DNA from: Nostoc sp. UHCC 0870
GTDB lineage: Bacteria > Cyanobacteriota > Cyanobacteriia > Cyanobacteriales > Nostocaceae
Length of the DNA stretch: 64,000 nucleotides
Direction: 5' to 3'
Assembly (NCBI RefSeq): GCF_022063185.1
Contig: NZ_CP091913.1
Location: 4,166,001 to 4,230,000, forward strand
Part shown: positions 42,911 through 52,279 of the stretch, piece by piece
How positions within the stretch are numbered: position 1 is the first letter of the stretch
Layout of the letters: every line of letters begins with the position of its first letter
Notes under the pieces: generated by a model
Seen by the model: only the letters and a program-made list of their open reading frames with translations
Told to the model about the DNA's origin: nothing
Database searches by the model: none
Translations under genes and position numbers: made by a program

Positions 42911-44113
42911 TTATTTTGTTAATTTTTGCAGTGCAGCGATCGCATGGAGTCTGACAAATTCATCAGGATCTGCCACCATATCAGTCAATAGTGGAGTGGC
43001 TTCCTCACAACCTAACTGGCCTAGAGACAAAGCGATCGCACTTTTGACACTGATAATTTTTGTTGCTGGATGCTGTAATTGCACTATATCTAACAAAATA
43101 CCTGTGGCTGGTGAGATTAACTCTGGTTTTTGCACTCTGCCTAAAACTGTGACAATTTCTTGTAAGAGTGTTGCTGAATTTAGATGATTTAGTGCCTTTT
43201 GCAAACACTCCAAACCAAATAATGTCTCTACCCAAATTAAGGCGCGGATGATTTCGAGTTGTAGAGTGATTGGTGTATGGGGTGAGATTAAAACTGTAAA
43301 TAAATGTTGGGTAGCTGCATTACCACCCATCCGCGCTAAGGCGACGGCGGCGTTACAACAAACCTCAATGTGAAAGTCATACAGTCGAGGTTGTAATTTA
43401 GTAACCAAATCTAATTCTGTACATAAGTCAGAACGATAACTTAAACCTTGGATTGCGACACATCTGACTGTAGGTGCTACATCCTCTAAAGCATTCAATA
43501 GTATAGGTGGGATACGTGGATCGTGAAAACTGCTGAGGGCTTCCAGGGTAGCTGCACGTACTGCCGCTTGGGCATCTTGTACTACACTCAATAGCGGTGT
43601 GATAGTTTCTGGACGACGAATATAAGAGAGCGATCGCACTGCTAAAAGTCTGGTATCTTCTTGGGTGAGGAGTTCTGAGAGTACAGGAATAGCCAAATTA
43701 CCCATTTGTCCCAATGCTGTAGCAGCGATCGCTTTGAGTTCTTCATCTTCACTAGTTTGCAATAATTCGACTAAAGGAGCGATCGCTTCTGGGTGCTGAA
43801 ACTCCCCGACAATCCGCGCCGCAAACCAGCGTAATTCATCGTCTGCATCGTCATCTTCTAATATGGCAATTAATGATGGGATAGCGATCGTTCCTAATTG
43901 ATTCAGCACTTTGGCAATATCCCAACGTTGCTGAAAATCCCCCATCTCTAAAATTGTCAGTGCTAATTCCAATAGATATTCTGGATTAGCTATTTCTGAA
44001 TGTTTTGAGTCATTCGCCAAAATCAACTGATGTAAATCTTGAACTAGCGATGACCAATCAGCCGCATCATGCGCCGCTTGCGCCTGCACCAAAAGTTGCC
44101 CGATATTATTCAC
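42911..44113 (-). CDS. nirB: HEAT-repeat protein, probably NirB
   Basis: 400 residues. Repeats of the HEAT type (paired helices with ALGQMG, ALEDVAPTVR, LARMGGN-type motifs) run through the protein. In Anabaena a gene named nirB lies beside the nirA operon and is needed for maximal nitrite reductase activity, probably by protein-protein contact with NirA. The position (between ntcB and petC4, divergent from nirA) fits. The name relies on my memory of the Anabaena gene order, not on a sequence comparison. ATG at 44111-44113. Confidence 0.65.
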   Translation of the reverse strand: MNNIGQLLVQAQAAHDAADWSSLVQDLHQLILANDSKHSEIANPEYLLELALTILEMGDFQQRWDIAKVLNQLGTIAIPSLIAILEDDDADDELRWFAARIVGEFQHPEAIAPLVELLQTSEDEELKAIAATALGQMGNLAIPVLSELLTQEDTRLLAVRSLSYIRRPETITPLLSVVQDAQAAVRAATLEALSSFHDPRIPPILLNALEDVAPTVRCVAIQGLSYRSDLCTELDLVTKLQPRLYDFHIEVCCNAAVALARMGGNAATQHLFTVLISPHTPITLQLEIIRALIWVETLFGLECLQKALNHLNSATLLQEIVTVLGRVQKPELISPATGILLDIVQLQHPATKIISVKSAIALSLGQLGCEEATPLLTDMVADPDEFVRLHAIAALQKLTK

Positions 44114-44278
44114 AACAATTTGCTTAAATTCTCAAATTGAATTAATGCTGATGAAGCACAGCAAAACAAATTAGCTGTGAAAAACAGGCACAATCATCAC
44201 AACTTTTTGTGTGCTTCTACTAGTACAGGACAGCGTAGACAAAGCCACTATCTTTCTTCTGACTTTTGCTTGTTTGTA

Positions 44279-44689
44279 CTAGCTAGGCTTAACTGCAACT
44301 GAATTACCCTCAATCTTGGCGGCGTAAGTTTTGAGTGGTTTCGTAGCAGGGCCTTTTTGTACTGTACCATCAACTCCATATTCTGCACCATGACAAGGAC
44401 AGGCAAATTTTTTGTTAGCAGCTTCCCATGCAACAGTGCATCCTTTATGGCTACAGGTGGGATTGACAGCAATTAAATTTCCTGATTTTGATGTACCCAC
44501 CAATAACACAGAACCAACAGGCGAGTTTTCCACCAGTAATTGACCAGTTTTATCTAATTCCGCAGTAGTACCAACATTTTGCCAATCTCCAGATGCAGTT
44601 GTTTGTGTAGAACAAGCTGCGATCGCTATAGGTAAGCTACTAGCCAGCCAACCCAAACCCACCCAATTAATAAAATCACGCCGTTTCAT
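44279..44689 (-). CDS. petC4: Rieske-type [2Fe-2S] protein, PetC4-like
   Basis: 136-residue Rieske protein with an N-terminal hydrophobic segment (INWVGLGWLASSLPIAIAAC; RR at residues 3-4 and Cys26 after IAA, possible lipoprotein or Tat signal). The cluster ligands are Cys79-x-His81 (CSHKG) and Cys97-x-x-His100 (CPCHG), with Cys84 and Cys99 at the disulfide positions. It is shorter than the PetC of cytochrome b6f and resembles the PetC4-type Rieske protein beside the nir region in Anabaena. Function unknown; the location suggests a link to nitrate metabolism but could be coincidence. The ATG is at 44687-44689. Confidence 0.82.
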   Translation of the reverse strand: MKRRDFINWVGLGWLASSLPIAIAACSTQTTASGDWQNVGTTAELDKTGQLLVENSPVGSVLLVGTSKSGNLIAVNPTCSHKGCTVAWEAANKKFACPCHGAEYGVDGTVQKGPATKPLKTYAAKIEGNSVAVKPS

Positions 44690-44807
44690 AGTTATTAGTC
44701 AATAGTTATTACTTATTTAATTATTAGTTATTAGTCAATACACATTGGGAATTAGATTTTTCTCCCCCTGTCCCCTCTCCCCTGTCACCTGTCACCTAAA
44801 CCCATGT

Positions 44808-44824
44808 TATGCAGAAAACGCATA
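44808..44824. promoter_or_regulatory. LysR-type palindrome upstream of nirA, candidate NtcB site
   Basis: TATGC-N7-GCATA (with T-N11-A) centred at 44816, about 51 bases upstream of the NtcA box centre. LysR regulators bind T-N11-A dyads, and NtcB is encoded nearby. It also could serve the divergent petC4. Confidence 0.5.
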
Positions 44825-44860
44825 TTAATGATTTAATTTCAGCATTATTACTAGAATTTT

Positions 44861-44902
44861 GTAGCTAGTTATACGATTTTATCTTAAATCCCAACATAAC
44901 CT
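44861..44902 (+). promoter_or_regulatory. NtcA-activated promoter of nirA
   Basis: GTAGCTAGTTATAC is a perfect GTA-N8-TAC box (44861-44874). TAACCT (TAN3T) at 44897-44902 lies 22 bases after it. This is the standard layout of NtcA-activated cyanobacterial promoters. The inferred start of transcription is near 44908-44910, leaving about 300 bases of leader before nirA. Confidence 0.75.
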
Positions 44903-45216
44903 GAGAAGTATCGAAATTGTTACATAAACATTCACACAAACCTCTTGACAAATTTAGCCAATGTAAAAGATTACAAATTCTCATGCGTTTAGTGAGTAAT
45001 AGGCGGCCTCCTTCGGGGGAATTAAAAAATAAAGCTCTCTAGAAAGCATTTGAGGACAAGTAATCAGGCATTAATATTGGTTTTTCATGTACCAATACGG
45101 TTTATATAGCCGCACTTTTTAGAGTGACGGTTACAGTTAACTGTATTTTTTCATATGGAATTTTAACTTGTTTAGAGGTTCGTACTTGACCAGCAATTTG
45201 CAACCAGAGTGAGCTT

Positions 45217-46806
45217 ATGACGGATACAGCAACTACCACCAAAGCCAGTCTGAATAAGTTTGAGAGATTCAAAGCCGAAAAAGATGGGCTAGCCATCAAG
45301 GAAGAAATAGAAAAACTTGCCTCTTTGGGTTGGGAAGCAATGGACGAAATCGACCGAGATCATCGCCTCAAGTGGGTGGGTGTATTTTTTCGCCCAGTTA
45401 CTCCCGGTAAGTTTATGATGCGGCTGCGGATGCCTAATGGGATTGTCAACAGCGAACAGATGCGGGTGTTAGCAGAAGTAGTGCAGCGTTACGGAGATGA
45501 CGGTAACGCCGATATTACAACTAGACAGAATATTCAACTACGGGGGATCAGAATTGAAGACTTACCAGATATCTTCAAGAGATTTCACGCCGTTGGTTTA
45601 ACTAGTGTTCAATCAGGGATGGACAACATCCGCAACATTACAGGTGATGCGGTGGCGGGGTTAGATGCAGATGAATTGTATGATACCCGCGAATTGGTGC
45701 AACAAATTCAAGATATGTTGACCAACAAAGGACAAGGTAATCCAGAATTTAGCAATCTTCCACGCAAATTTAATATAGCGATCGCCGGCGGACGAGACAA
45801 TTCTGTTCATGCTGAAATCAATGATTTGGCCTTCGTTCCCGCGTTTAAAGAAGGGACTGGGCAAGATTTTTCCCAATCCCCAGTCTTCGGCTTCAACATC
45901 CTAGTCGGGGGCTTCTTTTCAGCTAAACGTTGCGAAGCGGCGATTCCCTTGAATGCTTGGGTAACTCCAGAAGAAGTAGTGGCTGTAAGTCGAGCAATTT
46001 TAGAAGTTTATCGAGATAACGGGTTACGGGCTAATCGTCTGAAATCGCGCTTGATGTGGCTGATTGATGAATGGGGTATAGAGAAGTTTCGCCTTGAGGT
46101 CGAAAATCGTTTAGGTAAATCCTTGTTACCTGCTGCACCCAAAGACGAAATTGATTGGGAAAAGCGGGATCACATTGGAGTCTATCAACAAAAACAACCA
46201 GGGTTAAACTACGTCGGCTTAAACATTCCTGTAGGACGGTTGTATGCCGAGGATATGTTTGAACTGGCACGGTTAGCGGATGTTTACGGCAATGGTGAAA
46301 TTCGGCTTACCGTTGAGCAGAACGTGATTATTCCCCATATTTCTGACACGCGGTTGAAGACATTTTTAACCGATCCTTTACTGGAGAGGTTTTCTATTGA
46401 CCCTGGTTTATTGGCGCGATCGCTAGTATCTTGCACAGGTGCAGAGTTTTGCAACTTCGCCCTCATCGAAACCAAAAACCGCGCCCTAGGCATGATTGAA
46501 GCCTTGGAAACTGAATTAACATTCACGCGTCCAGTCCGCATTCACTGGACAGGTTGCCCCAACTCCTGCGGACAACCCCAAGTTGCAGACATTGGTCTGA
46601 TGGGAACTAAAGCCCGTAAAAATGGTAAAGCTGTAGAAGGCGTTGACATCTATATGGGTGGCAAAGTTGGTAAAGATGCACATTTAGGTAGCTGCGTCCA
46701 AAAAGGCATACCCTGCGAAGACTTACAGCCAGTATTACGAGATTTACTCATCCAACACTTCGGCGCGAAAGCGAGAGAAGAAGCTTTGGTAAGTGCTGAG
46801 TGCTGA
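45217..46806 (+). CDS. nirA: Ferredoxin-nitrite reductase
   Basis: Reduces nitrite to ammonium with six electrons from ferredoxin. 529 residues. The [4Fe-4S]/siroheme ligands are Cys406 and Cys412 (CTGAEFC) and Cys447 and Cys451 (CPNSCG). The two ferredoxin-binding halves are in the usual order, with TRQNIQLRGI in the first and VEQNVIIPHI in the second. It is the first gene of the nirA-nrtABCD-narB unit, under the NtcA promoter at 44861-44902. ATG 45217. The last residues (VSAEC, then TGA) are encoded by the following heptad repeat. Confidence 0.96.
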   Translation: MTDTATTTKASLNKFERFKAEKDGLAIKEEIEKLASLGWEAMDEIDRDHRLKWVGVFFRPVTPGKFMMRLRMPNGIVNSEQMRVLAEVVQRYGDDGNADITTRQNIQLRGIRIEDLPDIFKRFHAVGLTSVQSGMDNIRNITGDAVAGLDADELYDTRELVQQIQDMLTNKGQGNPEFSNLPRKFNIAIAGGRDNSVHAEINDLAFVPAFKEGTGQDFSQSPVFGFNILVGGFFSAKRCEAAIPLNAWVTPEEVVAVSRAILEVYRDNGLRANRLKSRLMWLIDEWGIEKFRLEVENRLGKSLLPAAPKDEIDWEKRDHIGVYQQKQPGLNYVGLNIPVGRLYAEDMFELARLADVYGNGEIRLTVEQNVIIPHISDTRLKTFLTDPLLERFSIDPGLLARSLVSCTGAEFCNFALIETKNRALGMIEALETELTFTRPVRIHWTGCPNSCGQPQVADIGLMGTKARKNGKAVEGVDIYMGGKVGKDAHLGSCVQKGIPCEDLQPVLRDLLIQHFGAKAREEALVSAEC

Positions 46807-46853
46807 GTTAGGAGTGCTGTTAGCGGTAGCGCGGCGTTTAGCCGGTGCTGAGT
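46790..46853. repeat. Heptad tract at the end of nirA
   Basis: Contains GTGCTGA heptads across the nirA stop codon and a GTTAGCGGTAGCGCGGCGTTTAGCC element also seen at about 30543-30570. Confidence 0.7.
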
Positions 46854-46949
46854 TAGGGTTTAGGGAAAGTAGAGGAGACTTAAATCACTGATAAATGTTG
46901 ATCCTCAATGCCCAATGACTAATGACGAATTAACAACATACACAAAAAA

Positions 46950-48275
46950 ATGACCAACTTTTCCAGAAGAAAATTTATTGTTACTACAGGTGCGGCGGCT
47001 GCGGCTTCTATCTTGACTCATGCTTGCGCTGCTAATAATTCCAACTCTGCTAGCACAGGCGACCAAGCACCCTCAGCCAATCCAGCTGCTAACGTCTCAA
47101 CAGTAGCTAACGCACCAAAAGTAGAAACGACCAAAGCCAAACTCGGATTTATCGCCCTCACTGATGCTGCACCCCTAATTATTGCTAAAGAAAAAGGCTT
47201 CTTTGCTAAATATGGCATGACCGATGTTGAGGTGATTAAACAAAAATCTTGGCCTGTCACCCGTGACAACCTCAAAATTGGTTCAGGCGGTGGTGGTATT
47301 GATGGCGCACACATCCTTAGCCCCATGCCTTATTTAATGACCATCAAAGACAAAACCCCAATGTATCTCTTGGCGCGGTTAAATACTAACGGTCAGGCTA
47401 TTTCTGTAGCAGAGAAGTATAAAGAACTCAACGTCAATCTAGAAAGCAAGGCACTCAAAGCAGCAGCCACTCAAGCTAAAGCTAATCAAAAATCATTGAA
47501 AGCTGGCATTACCTTTCCTGGTGGAACTCACGATTTATGGATGCGCTATTGGCTAGCAGCTGGTGGAATTAATCCCGATCAAGATGTGGTTTTAGAACCT
47601 GTTCCGCCCCCACAAATGGTAGCTAACATGAAAGTCGGTACTATCGATACTTTCTGTGTGGGAGAACCTTGGAACGCGCAATTAGTTAGCCAAAAATTGG
47701 GTTATTCTGCTTTAGTTACAGGTGAATTGTGGAAAGATCACCCAGAAAAAGCCTTTGCAATGCGGAAAGATTGGGTTGATCAAAATCCCAACGCTGCACA
47801 AGCATTGTTAATGGCAGTTTTGGAAGCTCAACAGTGGTGCGAAAAACAAGAAAACAAAGAGGAGATGTGTAAAATCTGCTCTGACCGTAAATACTTTAAC
47901 GTTGCTGCCGCAGATATTATAGAAAGGTCTAAAGGCAATATTGACTATGGCGATGGACGCACTGAGAAAGAATTTGCTTATCGCATGAAGTTCTGGGCAG
48001 ATAATGCTTCTTATCCTTACAAAAGCCATGATATTTGGTTCATAACGGAAAATATTCGTTGGGGTTATCTGGCAAAAGATACCAAGATTAAAGAAATTGT
48101 TGATCAAGTAAACAGAGAAGATTTATGGAAAAAAGCAGCGAAAGCAATTAGTGTAGCTGATGCTGAAATTCCTACTAGCACTTCTCGCGGTATTGAAACT
48201 TTCTTTGATGGCGTGAAATTTGATCCAGAAAAACCCGAAGCATATTTACAAGGCTTGAAAATCAAGAAAGTCTAA
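46950..48275 (+). CDS. nrtA: Nitrate/nitrite ABC transporter substrate-binding lipoprotein
   Basis: High-affinity nitrate/nitrite-binding component, 441 residues. A Tat-like signal (RRKFIV at residues 6-11) and lipobox THAC with Cys26 lie at the N-terminus, followed by a Ser/Ala-rich linker. Family markers are GFIALTDAAPLIIAKEKGFFAKYGM, the RYWLAAGGINPDQDV segment and VGEPWNAQL. It attaches to the outer face of the inner membrane. The C-terminal domain of NrtC in the same operon is homologous to it. ATG 46950. Confidence 0.95.
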   Translation: MTNFSRRKFIVTTGAAAAASILTHACAANNSNSASTGDQAPSANPAANVSTVANAPKVETTKAKLGFIALTDAAPLIIAKEKGFFAKYGMTDVEVIKQKSWPVTRDNLKIGSGGGGIDGAHILSPMPYLMTIKDKTPMYLLARLNTNGQAISVAEKYKELNVNLESKALKAAATQAKANQKSLKAGITFPGGTHDLWMRYWLAAGGINPDQDVVLEPVPPPQMVANMKVGTIDTFCVGEPWNAQLVSQKLGYSALVTGELWKDHPEKAFAMRKDWVDQNPNAAQALLMAVLEAQQWCEKQENKEEMCKICSDRKYFNVAAADIIERSKGNIDYGDGRTEKEFAYRMKFWADNASYPYKSHDIWFITENIRWGYLAKDTKIKEIVDQVNREDLWKKAAKAISVADAEIPTSTSRGIETFFDGVKFDPEKPEAYLQGLKIKKV

Positions 48276-48304
48276 TTATAGGTGACAGGTGACAGGTGAC
48301 AGCT

Positions 48305-48380
48305 AGTAGGTTGGGTTGAACGATAGTGAAACCCAACATAATTAAAGACTATCTCGGAGTTGGGTTTCCTTCAGTCAACC
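48305..48380. repeat. GTTGGGTTTCCTT inverted repeat between nrtA and nrtB
   Basis: Contains TAGGTTGGGTTGAACGATAG, AAACCCAACAT and GTTGGGTTTCCTTCAGTCAACCC. The same GTTGGGTTTCCTT unit recurs at about 61578-61612, so this is a repeated intergenic element. Confidence 0.6.
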
Positions 48381-48430
48381 CAAGCTATATCCAATCCATA
48401 CCATTAAAATATCAGGAAATAATAGAAAAT

Positions 48431-49270
48431 ATGGCTGCTGTTTTAGGAAATAGGACGCTCAGAAAGAAGTCTCGAAATAATCTCAATAAATTACTTTTAA
48501 ATAAAGTTGTACCACCACTGGTAGCGTTAGCAATTTTTCTAGGGCTGTGGGAACTAGTTTGTGCGATGCCTAACTTTGAGTTACCGGGGCCAATCGAAAC
48601 TTTTTCTGAAACTTGGGACCCGTTTATTGTCCATCCTTTCTTTGATAATGGTGCAAGTGATAAAGGTTTAGGCTGGCAATTACTTAGTAGTTTGGGTAGA
48701 GTTGCTTTAGGTTTCTCGTTATCTGCGATCGCTGGCATTGTCTTGGGTATTTTAGTCGGCGCAAATCGACTAGTTTACAATGCTGTAGACCCCATATTTC
48801 AAGTATTACGAACTGTCCCGCCTCTAGCATGGCTACCTATTTCTTTAGCAGCATTTCAACAAGCTAATCCTTCAGCAATTTTCGTAATTTTCATTACTTC
48901 AATTTGGCCAATTATTATCAATACGACTGTTGGAGTACAACAAATTCCTCAAGACTATATTAATGTAGCTAAAGTTTTAAAACTCAAAGGTGCAAAATAT
49001 TTCCTGAAAATTGTCTTCCCTGCAACTGTTCCTTACATATTCACTGGATTAAGAATTGGCATTGGTTTATCTTGGTTGGCAATTGTAGCCGCCGAAATGT
49101 TAGTTGGTGGTGTAGGTATTGGCTCATTTATTTGGGATGCCTACAACACAACTACAGAAACTAATCTGAGTGAAATTATTTTGGCTCTGATTTATGTCGG
49201 TTTAGTTGGCTTATTACTAGATAGATTAGTAGGTTTTGTTGCCAGCAAAGTTGTAGCAGACCAGAAGTAG
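48431..49270 (+). CDS. nrtB: Nitrate ABC transporter permease
   Basis: 279 residues from ATG 48431, the usual NrtB length. A longer frame from GTG 48326 would add residues encoded by an intergenic TTGGGTTTCC repeat and is rejected. The membrane permease of the taurine/nitrate type has six hydrophobic segments and the EAA-loop motif INVAKVLKLKGAKYFLKIVFPATVPYIFTGLRIG. It pairs with NrtA and the ATPases NrtC and NrtD. Confidence 0.92.
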   Translation: MAAVLGNRTLRKKSRNNLNKLLLNKVVPPLVALAIFLGLWELVCAMPNFELPGPIETFSETWDPFIVHPFFDNGASDKGLGWQLLSSLGRVALGFSLSAIAGIVLGILVGANRLVYNAVDPIFQVLRTVPPLAWLPISLAAFQQANPSAIFVIFITSIWPIIINTTVGVQQIPQDYINVAKVLKLKGAKYFLKIVFPATVPYIFTGLRIGIGLSWLAIVAAEMLVGGVGIGSFIWDAYNTTTETNLSEIILALIYVGLVGLLLDRLVGFVASKVVADQK

Positions 49271-49310
49271 GGAATAGGAAATTACTTCCCTAAATTAAAA
49301 CTACGAATTA

Positions 49311-49380
49311 CGTTAGCGTAGCGTTAGCGAGTCTTCGTTCGCGCAGCGTCTCGTAGAGAGCGTCATTACGAATTACGAAT
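49311..49380. repeat. Repeat block before nrtC
   Basis: GCGTAGCGTTAGCGAG...GCGTCTCGTAGAGAGCGT followed by CATTACGAATTACGAATTA heptads. A typical cyanobacterial interspersed repeat in the 117-base gap between nrtB and nrtC. Confidence 0.6.
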
Positions 49381-49387
49381 TAAAAAA

Positions 49388-51364
49388 ATGACTACTTTTG
49401 TTGAAGTTGACCACGTTGATCGGGTGTTTGATTTACCTAATGGTGGTAGATATATTGCCCTGAAAAATATTGAATTGAAAATTAAGCAAGGGGAATTTGT
49501 TTCTCTAATTGGACATTCTGGTTGTGGTAAGTCTACGCTGCTCAATATCATTGCAGGTTTAGATCGCGCGAGTATTGGCGGTGTAACTTTGGAAGGGCGG
49601 GAAATTAGAGATCCTAGTCCCGATCGCATGGTGGTATTTCAAAACTATTCGTTGCTTCCTTGGTTAACTGTTAGAGAAAATATTGCTCTGGCTGTAGATG
49701 AAGTTTATCAGGGTAAGCCCAAGGGTGAACGGCGAGGAATTATTGAAGAACATATTGATATGGTGGGACTGCGCCCAGCAGCTAATAAACGTCCTAGTGA
49801 GTTGTCTGGGGGGATGAAACAACGGGTGGCGATCGCCCGCGCTTTGGCTACTCGTCCTAAGTTGTTGTTGTTAGACGAACCATTTGGGGCTTTGGATGCC
49901 TTGACACGGGGGAGTTTGCAGGAACAATTGATGAAAATCTGCAATGAGCATAACGTTACCTCTGTGATGGTGACACATGATGTAGATGAAGCATTATTGT
50001 TGAGCGATCGCGTCGTCATGCTCACCAACGGGCCAGAAGCCCACATTGGACAAATTCTCGAAGTCCCCATCCCCCGTCCCCGTCAGCGTTTGGAAGTAGT
50101 TAAGCATCCCAGTTACTATAATCTGCGGAATGAAATAATTTACTTCCTTAATCAACAAAAACTAGCTAAGAAACGTCAAACCCAGCGTTTAGTAACATCT
50201 CCCACAAGCACAGCTAAAGCCATCCTAGAAATTGGCTTTATGCCCTTAACGGACGCTGCACCTTTAATTGTCGCCAAAGAAAAAGGCTTCTTTGCCAAGT
50301 ACGGCTTAGACAATATCATTCTCAGTAAAGCCAACAGTTGGCAGGAAATCACCAAAGGTTTTGTCACTGGTAGATTAGACGCAGCCCAGATGCTTGCAGG
50401 AATGCCCCTTTCCCTGACCTTGGGTGCGGGTGGAAATCCGTCAATCCCCGTAATTAACGCCCTCAACCTCTCGCGCAACGCTAACGCCATCACCTTTAGT
50501 AAAAGATTGTATAACCAAGGCGTGCGTAGTCTGTCAGACTTAAAAGCCGTAATTAACGCTACTCCCGACCAGATTTTCACCTTGGGAGTAGTGCATCCAG
50601 CATCAATGCAAAACTTAATTCTGCGTTACTGGTTAGCAGCTGGTGGAATAGATCCTGATCAAGATATCAGCCTGAAAGTAATTCCACCCACACAAATGGT
50701 TGCTCAACTCGAAGCCGGATACATTGACGGTTATTGTGCAGGAGAACCGTGGAACTATCAAGCTGTACATGAAGGCTTAGGTTTCGTAGCCGCAACCGCT
50801 TTAGAAATTTGGTCAGGACAGCCAAAGCAAGTATTAGGAGTCAGAGAAGAATGGGTGCAAAAATACCCAGAAACCAATTTAGCCTTAATTAAAGCACTTC
50901 TAGAAGCTTGCCAATACTGTGACGACCCCCGCAACCGTCCAGAAATCCTAGAATTACTCTGTCGTCCTGAGTACCTAGACGTAAACCCTGCATATATTCG
51001 TCCCGGTTTCATCGACCCCTACGATCGCGGCGACGGTAAACCAGCCCAAGAACTCACAGCTTACAACCAGTTTTACCTAAATAGAACCAACTACCCCAAC
51101 CGCACAGAAATCTTGTGGATGCTCACCCAACTAGCACGCTGGAGTATCACACCCTTCCCCAAAAACTGGGTAGAAGTCATCGAAAGAGTTTGTCGCACAG
51201 ACATATTTGGTGAAGCAGCCCGCGACCTAGGCCTACTAGACATAGGCGAAGACAACCCCATTCACCTATTCGACGGCAAAACCTTCAACCCCTCCGAACC
51301 CCTAGACTACCTAAAAAGCCTAGAAATCAAACATCAAATCCGAGTAGAAGAAATCTTCATTTAG
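49388..51364 (+). CDS. nrtC: Nitrate ABC transporter ATPase fused to an NrtA-like domain
   Basis: 658 residues. N-terminal ATPase: Walker A GHSGCGKST, signature LSGGMKQRVAIARALA, Walker B LLLLDEPFGALD and switch His in VTHD. From about residue 275 a C-terminal domain homologous to NrtA (GFMPLTDAAPLIVAKEKGFFAKYGL; RYWLAAGGIDPDQD; CAGEPWNYQ). In Synechococcus this domain mediates inhibition of transport by ammonium; the same is likely here. ATG 49388. Confidence 0.95.
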   Translation: MTTFVEVDHVDRVFDLPNGGRYIALKNIELKIKQGEFVSLIGHSGCGKSTLLNIIAGLDRASIGGVTLEGREIRDPSPDRMVVFQNYSLLPWLTVRENIALAVDEVYQGKPKGERRGIIEEHIDMVGLRPAANKRPSELSGGMKQRVAIARALATRPKLLLLDEPFGALDALTRGSLQEQLMKICNEHNVTSVMVTHDVDEALLLSDRVVMLTNGPEAHIGQILEVPIPRPRQRLEVVKHPSYYNLRNEIIYFLNQQKLAKKRQTQRLVTSPTSTAKAILEIGFMPLTDAAPLIVAKEKGFFAKYGLDNIILSKANSWQEITKGFVTGRLDAAQMLAGMPLSLTLGAGGNPSIPVINALNLSRNANAITFSKRLYNQGVRSLSDLKAVINATPDQIFTLGVVHPASMQNLILRYWLAAGGIDPDQDISLKVIPPTQMVAQLEAGYIDGYCAGEPWNYQAVHEGLGFVAATALEIWSGQPKQVLGVREEWVQKYPETNLALIKALLEACQYCDDPRNRPEILELLCRPEYLDVNPAYIRPGFIDPYDRGDGKPAQELTAYNQFYLNRTNYPNRTEILWMLTQLARWSITPFPKNWVEVIERVCRTDIFGEAARDLGLLDIGEDNPIHLFDGKTFNPSEPLDYLKSLEIKHQIRVEEIFI

Positions 51365-51445
51365 CCACTAATTCCTCTTCTCTTCTTCTCTCCCCCTCCG
51401 CGCCTCTGCGCCTTTGCGCGAAACAATCCTAAATCCATAAAACCC

Positions 51446-52279
51446 ATGCAAACAGTAAGAACCACCCAACCCAAAAAACCCCCCACACCCAAAGCCGACA
51501 ACTTCCTAGTAATTGAAGGTGTCAGCAAAATTTACCCCACATCCGAAGGCCCATACACCGTACTAGATGGAATCGACCTCAAAATACGCGAAGGCGAATT
51601 CGTATGCTTAATAGGACACTCAGGCTGCGGAAAATCGACCCTACTCAACATGATTTCCGGGTTCAACACCCCCACCGATGGCGTAGTCCTCCTACAAGAC
51701 CAACCCATCACCGAACCGGGCCCAGACCGGATGATGGTCTTCCAAAACTACTGCTTATTACCTTGGCTAAACGTCTTTGAAAACGTTTACCTAGCAGTAG
51801 ATGCAGTATTTCCCCACAAACCCCAAGCCGAAAAACGCGCCATAGTCAGAGAACATCTAGCAATGGTGGGCTTAACAGAAGCAGCCGACAAAAAACCCCA
51901 CCAAATTTCCGGCGGAATGAAACAAAGAGTAGCGATCGCCCGCGCCTTATCCATCCGTCCCAAAGTCTTAATTCTCGATGAACCCTTCGGCGCATTAGAC
52001 GCAATCACCAAAGAAGAACTACAAGAAGAACTACTACAAATCTGGAGTGATCATCAAGTCACCGTCCTGATGATTACCCATGACATCGATGAAGCTTTAT
52101 TCCTAGCCGACCGAGTTGTGATGATGACAAACGGCCCAGCCGCCCAAATCGGCGAAATTTTAGATATACCCTTTTCCCGTCCCCGCAACCGCCGCCAAAT
52201 CATGGAAGACCAAGAATACTACAACCTCCGCAACTACGCCCTAGATTTCTTATTTCGTCGATTTGCTCATGATGAGTAA
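51446..52279 (+). CDS. nrtD: Nitrate ABC transporter ATPase NrtD
   Basis: 277 residues. ATP-binding subunit with Walker A GHSGCGKST, signature ISGGMKQRVAIARALS, Walker B LILDEPFGALD and ITHD. No regulatory C-terminal domain, unlike NrtC; the two ATPases act together with NrtB. ATG 51446. The stop codon at 52277-52279 falls in a TGAGTAA heptad tract (end FAHDE). Confidence 0.95.
   Translation: MQTVRTTQPKKPPTPKADNFLVIEGVSKIYPTSEGPYTVLDGIDLKIREGEFVCLIGHSGCGKSTLLNMISGFNTPTDGVVLLQDQPITEPGPDRMMVFQNYCLLPWLNVFENVYLAVDAVFPHKPQAEKRAIVREHLAMVGLTEAADKKPHQISGGMKQRVAIARALSIRPKVLILDEPFGALDAITKEELQEELLQIWSDHQVTVLMITHDIDEALFLADRVVMMTNGPAAQIGEILDIPFSRPRNRRQIMEDQEYYNLRNYALDFLFRRFAHDE

Noticed and set aside
44995..45022. 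GTAATAGGCGGCCTCC looked like an NtcA or terminator element
   Set aside because: No GTA-N8-TAC spacing and no stem followed by T-run; the real NtcA box is at 44861.
48326..48430. GTG start for nrtB 105 bases upstream of ATG 48431
   Set aside because: The added residues come from an intergenic TTGGGTTTCC repeat and exceed the usual NrtB length; ATG 48431 gives the expected 279 residues.
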